Below are positions 56,126 through 64,000 of a stretch of 64,000 nt of DNA, in pieces; position 1 is the stretch's first letter, and each line of letters opens with the position of its first letter. The DNA is from Apoda limacodes. Lineage: Eukaryota; Arthropoda; Insecta; Lepidoptera; Limacodidae. Made by a program: the position numbers and the translations under genes. The stretch covers positions 6,324,001 through 6,388,000 of the forward strand of contig OX291545.1 in assembly GCA_946406115.1 (NCBI GenBank), written 5' to 3'. Below the pieces are notes generated by a model, which was not told the DNA's origin, did not search any database, and worked only from the letters and a program-made list of their open reading frames with translations.

Positions 56126-56440
56126 TCTTATTATGCCTTTTAAGATCTTGTAAGCGTCGTTTTGCAGATTTAATAGCGTTAACTGCTCTAGCTATTCCAG
56201 CAGCTCCTCCAGCTATACCTCCTGCTGCAGTTAGCCCGCAAATATAGGTATTAAGGGCAAGATTCCTCCAACTTCAGGAACTGGTATTACACGAGGTAAG
56301 TTCACAGATGCATTTGAATCTGTTTCTTTTACAACAGCAATACCTTAATCTATTGCAGCCTTTTTGCATTCTGGCCTAAATTTTTTCAGATGATCGTTTG
56401 TAATGGAGACAATGTTTCTAAAAGTTTTTTTAAGCCAGCC
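56126..56440 (-). pseudogene. Polinton pX-like capsid-associated protein
   Basis: Minus-strand reading: LKKFRPECKKAAID, then a Gly/Ala-rich hydrophobic stretch (LTAAGGIAGGAAGIARAVNA, near 56,240-56,180) and a basic C-terminus (KSAKRRLQDLKRHNKKME). A Gly/Ala membrane-like segment followed by a basic tail is characteristic of the small pX-like protein encoded between protease and capsid genes in Polintons. Two stops are present. Confidence 0.65.
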
Positions 56441-56713
56441 CCGGCCTTAACTTTTCCTTGTTTTGTTTTCCTTTAACATTGCTTCTTAGTTTTCCTCACT
56501 ATTTTCTCATTATCTTTATAAAAATAAAAGTAAAAACAAAAGGTTGGTTAAAAACACTGTTTCTCGAATGAAATACAGACTAAGAATGTTAGTAAAACAA
56601 TAATAGAATTGCTTATAAAACTTCCAACTTATCTATCTAACTATTTTCTTCTGAAGGAGAACCCAACCATTTTATAAATAACTTTCTTTCCTTTCTCTTA
56701 ATAAATTTTTCAA
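56441..56713. other. AT-rich intergenic stretch of the Polinton
   Basis: No further gene recognised; probably 3' end of the integrase gene and spacer. Confidence 0.4.
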
Positions 56714-57536
56714 CTAGGTAAATATTTGGATTCTTGGTTTTTTGTAATTCCTCAGAGTAAAAAGAGCCCTTGATAGGTCTACGTCTCTCAACTTGGTGAT
56801 ATATGTGACAGGGCTCATTTTCTGCACTTTAGCTATTGAAAATATTTCAGTTGACCAATTTGGTGTATATTCTTTCTCAAATGTCCCTTTATACTTACTA
56901 ATTCGAACATAATCTTTCAATTTAACTTTTTAGGTTTTTAATTTATAGTTAGACATTGCTTTATACCTTTGTTAAGTTTGTTTCTTATTGTTATTATTGA
57001 CTTGGTTTGGTTTTATACCAATATAGTTCTATGTTTTATGTTGTTATATGTAATTATTAAATTAAAAAGTGTGCTATTTATCCATTTTTAGTTTCCCTGT
57101 AGGCTAAATTGCTTATACAATCTAGTTTCTAATGTTCTTATAAATCTTTCTAATATTGACGCTTTTTTCGTTGAAAAAGCTGATTAATTATTTATTTTAT
57201 GTAAATCTAATAAATGTTTATTTTTTTTATTGTAGAATTCAGTTCGTAAATCAGTTTGCAAATTTTTAGGAATACGACCTTTTTGTAACAAGTCTTTAAA
57301 GGTATTTAAGGACAGTCTTTACTTTTTTGTTTGAGAGGATATACCCATGCATATTTTGAAAATGTATCTTTTACAGCTAAAATATATTTGTAATTCGAAT
57401 TTTCTTTATTAATTAACTGACTATCAATAAAAACAGCTTGCCATAAGTCATGTACATCTTTCATCACTACATGCCTACGTATAAAGTTTTTTCTTGCTTG
57501 TTTGTGTATTTCATTTACTACAATATCTTTACTCAT
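56714..57536 (-). pseudogene. Polinton retroviral-type (DDE) integrase
   Basis: The frame 57536-57306 starts MSKDIVVNEIHKQARKNFIR and has DVHDLWQAVFIDSQLIN and YKYILAVKDTFSKYAWVYPL (rve core start, first catalytic Asp region). Downstream in shifting frames come NLQTDLRTEFYN (second Asp) and STKKASILERFIRTL (Glu). The frame 56920-56714 carries the chromodomain-like C-terminus (DYVRISKYKGTFEKEYTPNW). It would insert the element into the genome. At least three stops. Confidence 0.88.
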
Positions 57537-57539
57537 TAT

Positions 57540-57835
57540 TTTCTGATTTTTTGAGATAGTGAATCTATTTTGTTTTGAGTTCCAGTAACTTCCGCTCCTA
57601 ATTGATTTAAAGTTTGATAAATTGATTTTAATTTTTTTTATATATCTTTAATAACATTGTCAACATATTCTTTTGTAGCACAGTCCCCTAAATCAATTGG
57701 TTTTCTTATATTTCTGGTAACCCTATTCCTAGCATTTAAAGTACTTCTTCTGAAAACACAATAGTTGGTTCTTCATATTGCCTAATTTTATGCTTTTTGA
57801 ACACATGTATTCCAAATTTGTCAACATTCATATTT
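57540..57835 (-). pseudogene. Polinton-associated small gene U2
   Basis: ATG at about 57,828 opens MNVDKFGIHVFKKHKIRQYE, and the reading continues through remnants to LGAEVTGTQNKIDSLSQKI (57,600-57,545) just upstream of the integrase start. The end is a short coiled coil. Proteins of this size with an MNVDKFG start are found near Polinton integrases; the function is unknown. Confidence 0.5.
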
Positions 57836-57888
57836 GACTTCTTTTATGCAACTGAGTAAAAAAATATTTTTGCACGTTATTTATTTCT

Positions 57889-58735
57889 TAACAATTCCAG
57901 CTTCTTTTAATTCTTCTATAATGGAGATAATTTCATTGTCATGACTTGTATTACCAGCGTCTTTAGAGGCAATTAAACCTTTCAATCTATCTATAAGTTC
58001 GTTAGGATCGTCCCAGTATATTAAATATGTATTTTATTTAATTTTTTTTGTGTTGGTAATGTTCTTCTTATATGTTTTTAGTTTCGAATTCATTAAATAT
58101 AATTAAACAGAATCCTCATTTATGAGCATTTGTACTAATCAATATAATTTTTTACACTAGTTTATCTTTTTCTGAAATTAGCTGTGTATTAGGTTTACTT
58201 TGAAACAGTAATTCCTATAGTCCTGGAGTAACGTCATAACTTTTACCATTAATTGTCATCAATGATATTTTGGTTGATGAATCGTCTTCAAATTGGAATG
58301 TAATATCAAAAAGGAGCATTCCCTATCATTCAGTTATTACCTTTGCGTCTCACATAAAAAGCAACATTCAAAGCTTTACGTTCACCATGTTCTTGCTTTG
58401 AAGTGGAAGTTACTATTTATGCCACATAATCTTGTGTTTCAAGAGTTTTAAGTTCCTCATTAGCATCGTCTCTTATCTTATAATCATCATCATCATTTAA
58501 ACTGTTATCTACATCACTTTAATAAATACTAGCAGTATCTGACTACTTCTTATCTTTATAATCTCTACATGTTTTACCAAAGGTAACCATAGCTTCTAAT
58601 GCATCTCTTATTGGTTTGGACATTTTAGAACTTATTGTTTGCATGTCATACTCTACTTGTCGCATTTGCTTTAATTTATTTTTAATGTTTTTACCCGACT
58701 GTATTCACTGTTTTTTTTATATTTGGTTCCATGAT
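57889..58735 (-). pseudogene. Polinton-associated gene U1, unknown function
   Basis: Minus-strand pieces: MRQVEYDMQTISSKMSKPIR and DALEAMVTFGKTCRDY (58,670-58,560), an acidic stretch (NSLNDDDDYKIRDDANEELK), SLMTINGKSYDVTPGL then LFQSKPNTQLISEKDKLV (58,270-58,150) and a C-terminus YWDDPNELIDRLKGLIASKD with IISIIEELKEAGIVKK (58,020-57,889). A coiled-coil N-terminus is followed by a conserved globular region seen in insect Polinton-like loci. I know no function for it. Four or more stops and frameshifts. Confidence 0.6.
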
Positions 58736-58789
58736 AACTACCTTAAACACATCTGGTGATAGTTGTAGGATAAGACTGAATGGCTTTGG

Positions 58790-58974
58790 CTTATATCGTT
58801 ATTAGTATTTGTGAGATACGGTGTTAATCAAAATTTAATTATTCAGTTCACAATCTTTATTTATAATCGAACAAGTGTAAGGGTCTGACCATATTTGTAA
58901 TGCTAATTATATGAAATTATTCCAGCTCATTTCTGAATTAACATGTTCTTCATAAAAATGTTTTAAATTTTATT
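58790..58974 (-). pseudogene. Polinton packaging ATPase gene, C-terminal part
   Basis: Immediately after the LINE tail, minus-strand reading gives LKHFYEEHVNSEMSW and, after a frameshift, WSDPYTCSIINKDCELN, the C-terminal blocks of the A32-like ATPase. The N-terminal part is at 61,861-62,364, on the other side of the LINE. Confidence 0.65.
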
Positions 58975-58999
58975 TGTTTTCTATACCACTAAGGTGGCA

Positions 59000-59670
59000 A
59001 CCTAGCACACGGTCCGCCTGATGGAAAGCGGTCACCGTGGCCTATGGACGCTTGCAATACTAGAAGTATCACTCGCGCGTTGCCGACCCTTCAAAAATCC
59101 AATAACTTCTTTCTTGAAGAACCCCATACTGTAGTCCTAAGAGAAAACCTTGGCAGGGAGCTCATTCCACAACCTAAGCGTTTGCGGCAGGAAGTTTCTC
59201 TGTAACCGCACTGTACGCGGTTCTAAAGTGTGAGAATGAAATTGGAAGTGGGCATCATTTCGAACAATTCCTCAGAACACATCCCATTGTACAAGCGGTA
59301 GAACACATACAGGGAGGCAAAGTCTCTCCTCAGATTTAAGGGTTCGATACGGAAAGTGAGTTTGAGATCGTCGACAATTCTCACAGCCCGTCGTTGTACC
59401 GAGTCAAAAGGGCCAAGCTGGTATCCGGGTGCACCTGCCCAGAGATGGCAGCAGTACTCCATATGGGGCCAAACTTGCGACTTGTAAAGCAGCAACCGCT
59501 GCTCCGACGTGAAGTACTACCTCGCTCTGTTGAGTATACCTAGTTTTTTTGGACGTCAGCTTCACCTTATCTAGTAAATGAGCTCGGAACTGAACATCGC
59601 TGGAGATGTCAACACCAAGGAACCCAATGCTCTTGGAGATGGAGAGGGGAGGGTTTTAGATTTGTGGAAC
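59000..59670 (-). pseudogene. CR1-like LINE RT, thumb and C-terminus
   Basis: The frame 59495-59223 reads MLLYKSQVWPHMEYCCHLWA, GAPGYQLGPFDSVQRRAVRI and IEPLNLRRDFASLYVFYRL. The C-terminal part (ELPAKVF-like) continues to about 59,060. It corresponds to 30,660-31,330 of the intact copy. Confidence 0.9.
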
Positions 59671-59674
59671 TTAG

Positions 59675-60670
59675 GTTATATTAGTATACTCTTTCATTAT
59701 ATAGTAACAGCTTTTAATGCACAATATCCTAATCACATAGGGTGATTCTTAACACTTAAATATCTAGATCACAGCTACCTAATTCACAATCAAATAGGAC
59801 TACCATAATAAATAGAAAGATAGCCAAACGCAAGCCTGCCTACACAGATTTTAAGTGTAGTTTTAAAAGCCTTTATTAGGGAACTAGTACACTCAGGTAC
59901 CTCTTCGGCCTAGAGCCCGATTCGATGTCTTGCTCGCTGTAGGCACCCCTAAGGTCAGCACCGCCGTAGAAAGAAGACGCGGATGGGACTGATTTTACGT
60001 GGCCTAACAGCGTGTGGTGAGTAGTGAATATGCCGCCCGTGGCAGGCACAAGATAAGGCCGCACGTGAACGTAGCTCGCCAGTAGCTTCGGCGTAGAGCA
60101 GGTCGCCCCGTAACCTTCGTGTGTAGCGGTGTTCAAGATAGCACCCCTACTGCACAGGCCGAAGGTTTGGAGTCAAGGAGACTCCGGGCAGGCCGAGGAT
60201 TTGGAGTTTAGTAGACTCCGGCCTTCCCCAGTAAAAGAACAGCAAAGCAGCTGCCTTGCGCCGTCGTTAGACAACAAACGTGCACCCGCATACAAAGACG
60301 TCTTCTCACGGACCTCAGTTTAGGCGTAGAGCCGTAGTAAAGCAATATATAAACGTGTATATATATACTAAGAACTGTACGAGGACGGTTTTCTTTTATA
60401 GCATAGAAGTAGATATGCAGCAATTTGTAATTTAATAATAGAATCCGTGAAAATAATTATCAAAAGAATATTTTCACGACTACGTCAAGTATCTACGTAA
60501 AGTGAACTGTTTTGACTTAGCGATGTCAAACATCTAGAGATTCTTTGATCTCTAAATTTATATTACCACAGTGGTAATGGACCTAAGAGCGAATGCCCAG
60601 AAACTTCTATCGTTTCCTACATCATCCGGTCCTTTACCGGAGACGGACCACCGGAAACGGTCGTTCCGTT
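59675..60670. other. Unidentified 1-kb insert within the LINE
   Basis: Absent from the other copies of this LINE; it replaces about 350 bp that carry the RT palm. It contains a frame of 86 codons on the minus strand (60136-59876; MNTATHEGYGATCSTPKLLA and so on) that I do not recognise, an AATAAA-type signal read on the minus strand near 59,868-59,873, a 34-bp tandem repeat and a cluster of hairpins at its right end. It may be an LTR-type or other element; ends are not defined. Confidence 0.5.
60155..60222 (+). repeat. 34-bp tandem repeat, 2 copies
   Basis: CAGGCCGAAGGTTTGGAGTC...AGACTCCGG and CAGGCCGAGGATTTGGAGTT...AGACTCCGG. Each unit contains a GGAGTC/GACTCC-type inverted pair. Confidence 0.9.
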
Positions 60671-60680
60671 ATAACGGTTC
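60446..60680. repeat. Cluster of short hairpins
   Basis: Inverted pairs in quick succession: CGTGAAAATA/TATTTTCACG (60,447-60,479), AGAGAT/ATCTCT (60,537-60,556), TACCAC/GTGGTA (60,566-60,578), CCGGTCC.../CCGGAG and CCGGAAACGG/CCGTT (60,627-60,675). It ends at the LINE junction. Confidence 0.65.
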
Positions 60681-61860
60681 GTATGCGTCTGCCGGACAAA
60701 AGCTAGCCACCAATTTGCACAAACTCTCGGGCACTCCGTAAGATGGTAACTTCGATAGAATACCCCGGTGCCAGACCCGATCCAACGCTTCGCTATGTCT
60801 ATGCTACATGCCAATGCCTCCCCCTGACTCTTTATGGCTAGTGCCCATCGGTGTATGAGATACACTAGAAAGTCACCAGTCGAGCGACCGTGGCGAAAGC
60901 CATATTGACTGTCACTAACCAGGTCGTGTTCTTCTAGGTATCTTAGAAGCTGTGTGTTGATCACACGCTCCATCACCTTGGATCTGATCTATCGCCCTTT
61001 TTCCGGTGTACATTCGCAGTCTTCCATGAAGACGGAAACTGCCTAGTATGGTAGGAAAGCGTGAAGAGGCGCGTGAGTATATGACATAACTCAGGAGCAC
61101 ACTGCTTAAGCACTACAACTGCTGGTATACCTTCTGGCCCACTCGACTTATGAACGTCTAGAGAAAGCAACGCCCGACGTACCTCCCGCTATGTTATGGA
61201 GATTTCCGGCATAGTCTTACCGCACCACGGTATAGTAGGTGGAACAGCGCCTTCATCGTTCATATTCGAGTTTGAGGTAAAGAGACCGCCCAGTAGTTCG
61301 GCTTTCTCTTTAACACTATGGGCCAACTCAAAAGTTTCTTTCGCCAGATTTGACAAGTGACCTTAAGGCATGACTCACAGAAGGATATTTCGCAAGTCGC
61401 CCACCTATTTTGCCGATGAATTGAAATTTTGCTCTGGCAGTTGCTTTCTTACTGAACGTCGAGGCAGCATTTAATTTGCGTTTTACCGCAGAAATATTCG
61501 GATCCTTATTATAACGAGCCGTGGTACAAGCCTCATTTGCAGTTTGCTTAAGAATTTTAGCTTCTCTGCAAGACCTATTAAACCACGGTCGTTTTTTGTC
61601 GCGGGCAGCTATTGGCGGGTTAGGAATATAACATTCCATACCAGCGAGGATTGTCTCAGTGACTGCGGCTGTGCAGACGTCAGGATCTTTTGAGCTAAAG
61701 CAGATCTGCCTCCTCGGGTACCATGCATAAAATTCTTGCAATCCATCTCAGTCTGCTGACTTATAATGCCACACACGACGCCAATTAGTTGGCCCAGATG
61801 GATCAGGTTGTGTGCATGACACTTGCTTCCGAGTTTTACTTGTTGTGCCCTACCTCTCTT
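60680..61860 (-). pseudogene. CR1-like LINE linker and RT fingers
   Basis: The frame 61741-61328 gives the linker (MQEFYAWYPRRQICFSSKDP, TILAGMECYIPNPPIA, ATARAKFQFIGKIGGRL). The frame 61170-60973 has LSLDVHKSSGPEGIPAVVVL, and 60976-60617 has MERVINTQLLRYLEEHDLVS and GRSTGDFLVYLIHRWALAIK. A frameshift follows ACSIDIAK. It ends at about 60,672, before the palm boxes. Confidence 0.9.
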
Positions 61861-62364
61861 TTATTTTTCATCTTGTCTAAAAATAATTAAAATGTTTGAA
61901 TTTTGTCGTATAACTTGTTTAGGTATCTTAGAGTAAGTTTGTGATAGATAAAAAAAATCTATCTCTTTATGCTTACCCATCGAAAAATAACTACGGATAT
62001 TAATCTGATTTTCACAAGTAACATCATCAAAAATAAATATGGATTTGTTTAAAGCTTCACTAGGCATTATAATATCTCTGTCATCTTGGAACAGGAATAA
62101 ATTTGTTGCAGGTATTTTATTGAGGACATTCTGTAAAAACTAATATTTAGGCTGAAATGTTGTTTTAGAATCAATGTAGACATTTTTAAACTTTAACCCA
62201 TTTTTATGAAGTAAGAGACTGAGCATTATATTGGTTTTTCCGCAATTAGATCGACCGCAGATAATACACTGAATAGAATTTGGTAAAAGAACGCTATGTT
62301 TAATTTTATTATTATTTCCTAAAGAAACGGGTTGCTTGACTAACTTCATCTTTCCGTCTAACAC
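61861..62364 (-). pseudogene. Polinton packaging ATPase gene, N-terminal part
   Basis: One frame with a single in-frame TAG at 62140-62142. The first segment (62364-62140) begins MLDGKMKLVKQPVSLGNNNK and has the Walker A motif GRSNCGKTN. The second (to 61861) has the Walker B motif FIFDDV and FFYLSQTYSKIPKQVIRQNS, where the conserved Gln/Asn sensor region lies. This is the A32-like/FtsK-HerA ATPase that Polintons, adintoviruses and large DNA viruses use to load genomes into capsids. It is cut at the C-terminal side by the LINE at 61,860. Confidence 0.87.
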
Positions 62365-62536
62365 TGGATTTCAATATTAATTTATTAAATATAAAAACAT
62401 TAAATAAGTTTCACTTCCAATTCCTACTTTTTTGTTATAATTAATTTATTTGACCTACTAAACAAGTTATAACAAGTATTTAAATACTTATGTGAGAGTG
62501 TAGTTGATTAATATCTTAGCAACGTCACAAACCCTT

Positions 62537-62610
62537 AAACAGAAGTAAATTGAAACCAATCTACCTAGCACACATAAACGTATTAGATTGGTTTCAATTT
62601 ACGTCTGTTT
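62537..62610. repeat. Long near-perfect inverted repeat (26-bp arms)
   Basis: AAACAGAAGTAAATTGAAAC plus CAATCT (62,537-62,562) and its reverse complement at 62,585-62,610, with one mismatch in 26 and a 22-nt loop. It lies 170 bp upstream of the ATPase gene start on the minus strand. Confidence 0.95.
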
Positions 62611-62853
62611 ATTGTGTTAATTATGCATTAACTTTCAAGCTGAATAGTTATTTTATTCTACTTTTATTACTTCGAATATTAGTAACTGGTAAGTAAAAAC
62701 ACTAAAAATATTTAAATTTTTATTTAATTATTTAAAATAATTTTGAAGTAGTGAGTTAATTGTTGAAAATAAATAAATATTATTTTACTATCTAACTATA
62801 TTATAGCTGCGTCTAATTTAATTTGACTTTTATTTTTTTTTTTGTTTTAGATC

Positions 62854-63000
62854 ATGCAGACTCCTAAATTTGACATCTATAATGTTAGCCAGGATTTTAA
62901 AGTTGAAACTGATGCTCAAAATGTGAACGGCTGGCTCGAAAAAGTTGAAAAACGAAAACTAGACTTGGTCAAAGCTACTATGGAACAAGAAAAACATTAA
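62854..63000 (+). CDS. Unidentified small frame after a splice-acceptor-like site
   Basis: ATG at 62854 opens MQTPKFDIYNVSQDF, continues NVNGWLEKVEKRKLDL and stops at TAA 62998-63000 (48 codons). It is preceded by a T-rich tract ending TTTTAG (62,845-62,850), which looks like a 3' splice site. After the stop a second frame (SSSFIYKIGDKRKGRYII, then IDIEAIGESDRDRA) is open to about 63,150, so the true gene may be longer with one frameshift. It is on the strand opposite to the Polinton genes. I do not recognise it. Confidence 0.4.
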   Translation: MQTPKFDIYNVSQDFKVETDAQNVNGWLEKVEKRKLDLVKATMEQEKH

Positions 63001-63154
63001 AGAAGAGGAAAGGAAACGATGAATCAAGTTCATTTATTTATAAAATTGGTGATAAAAGAAAGGGAAGATATATTATCAAAATTGACATTGAAGCCATCGG
63101 CGAAAGCGATAGAGATCGAGCTGCAAGTGCCCAGTATGCAGTGATGGACCCGTA

Positions 63155-64000
63155 AGACGAAAAATTAGATAATACAGAAAAAAATATTCAAAAAAAATTG
63201 CAATACTCAATGTTGATCTTTTAATAAAATATATTAAATAAGATATTTTTGTTCTTTTTCTAATTGTTATTCCCCGTTACGTTTTAATATAGAAGTTATG
63301 TTACTGTTTTTAAAACCAATAACTGGTGGAATTTATAAAGTATAACCCTAAGACAAAGAGAGTGGACAGTGCATTTTCTAACCAGCTGTAAAACGGGCTT
63401 ACAAGTGTGACGGAGCCGAAGATTGATTTACAATATGTTCTGTTCTGACCATTTGTTTTTCTTTTTCTTTGTAAAAAGCGACAAAGGATCGCAGATTAGC
63501 TTTATCTCTTCCTAAAGAGTGGTGATCGTGTTAAGGGCGTGATCTTTTAGCTGTTACAATTGCAAATGCATTCGTGCCGTCTCTTACTGTTTTGTGGAAA
63601 AATCTATTTGCTGTCCTGCTAAATTTGCGAGTAATTGCAAGCTACAAAAATAGGCCCTTAGGAAGCTTCTTGCGCAGTCCATAGCACAGATTACAGAACT
63701 CGAAGTCTGTGATATAAGCTATATTGATTTTAAAAAATACCGTCGCTATTTTTTTTATATTTTTAAAGACAATTCTTATGAATCCTGAGTTACTTAAATA
63801 ATATTTGGTTTGCACTATCTTCTAAATCATCTTCATTTGTTATTAAACTAAATGAAATAGGGTGCATATACGGGGCAACTAAGATACTTACCACCCTAAG
63901 ATACTTAGATTGAATTTGAATTAATTTGCACCTAACCTATCAGCATACTATGAGGGTCAAGTGGTTATGACGTCTTCCTATCATTCAAAGGGTAGGAGTC
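63155..64000. other. Unassigned right end of the window
   Basis: AT-rich. A Cys-rich reading (SCYNCKCIRA) at about 63,550-63,640 is in a frame with stops and is not convincing. No element ends or genes identified. Confidence 0.4.

Larger units (their letters stand above)
58975..61860 (-). mobile_element. CR1-like LINE inserted in the Polinton ATPase gene
   Basis: Same family as the 27.8-31.4 kb copy, opposite strand. The 3' end (CCACCTTAGTGGTATAGAAA on the minus strand) lies at 58,980-59,000. It is 5'-truncated in the endonuclease-RT linker at 61,860, which abuts the ATPase frame. Its centre (59,675-60,670) has been replaced by unrelated sequence. Confidence 0.9.
48290..62367 (-). mobile_element. 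Polinton/Maverick virus-like DNA transposon, decayed and interrupted
   Basis: Minus-strand gene order from 62.4 kb down: packaging ATPase, unknown gene U1, small gene U2, integrase, pX-like, adenovirus-type protease, capsid-like protein, large capsid gene, unknown gene U3. This combination is diagnostic of Polintons and related adintovirus-like elements. Later insertions: CR1-like LINE at 58.98-61.86 kb in the ATPase gene, LINE at 55.0-55.5 kb, RTE at 49.5-53.3 kb in the large capsid gene. The protein-primed DNA polymerase and the terminal inverted repeats were not found. Confidence 0.85.

Noticed and set aside
63540..63700. Cys-rich reading suggestive of a zinc finger or polymerase motif
   Set aside because: The frame contains stops and the Cys spacing fits no family that I know.

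Overview
The window is eukaryotic, intron-containing, AT-rich DNA that is almost entirely transposable elements in various states of decay. The element mix (CR1/Jockey-type and RTE LINEs, BEL/Pao and Ty3/Gypsy LTR elements, piggyBac, hAT, a P-element/THAP gene, a Polinton) indicates an insect; a lepidopteran is my best inference, mainly from the LINE families. Only one short GC-rich exon (41,224-41,434, the end of a protein-kinase-like domain) looks like an ordinary host gene. No rRNA, tRNA or CRISPR array was seen.

Layout. 1-7.67 kb: two nearly identical hAT elements embedded in a 104-bp satellite; the second is complete with a target duplication. 7.67-9.3 kb: LINE fragments. 9.3-21 kb: pieces of a plus-strand Ty3/Gypsy element (LTR and primer-binding site at 9.3-9.48 kb, gag/protease at 16.5-17.18 and 19.29-19.5 kb, reverse transcriptase at 20.17-21.0 kb), broken by a Jockey/CR1-like LINE (10.5-14.2 kb), an RTE LINE (14.2-16.5 kb), a piggyBac element (17.18-19.29 kb) and another LINE end. 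21.8-22.5 kb: a second, minus-strand Gypsy fragment.

22.74-37.9 kb is one minus-strand BEL/Pao retrotransposon. Both LTRs and pieces of protease, reverse transcriptase, integrase and the C-terminal DUF5641 region lie in order, but are separated by at least six later insertions, some nested two or three deep (a 1.1-kb nonautonomous DNA transposon sits inside a LINE that sits inside the BEL element). 39.5-40.1 kb is a 14-copy, 43-bp minisatellite. 41.2 kb is the kinase-like exon, followed by a truncated LINE, a second BEL-type gag fragment (44.3-45.1 kb) and a P-element/THAP9-like gene fragment (46.1-46.8 kb).

48.3-62.4 kb is the most interesting region: a decayed, minus-strand Polinton/Maverick (virus-like DNA transposon) with recognisable packaging ATPase, two unassigned Polinton-associated genes, retroviral-type integrase, a Gly/Ala-rich pX-like protein, adenovirus-type cysteine protease, a capsid-like protein and the large capsid gene. 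The large capsid gene is split by a 3.8-kb RTE retrotransposon and the ATPase gene by a LINE. No protein-primed DNA polymerase or terminal inverted repeat was found in the window. Every element gene seen carries stops, frameshifts or truncations, so none is predicted to be functional as it stands.
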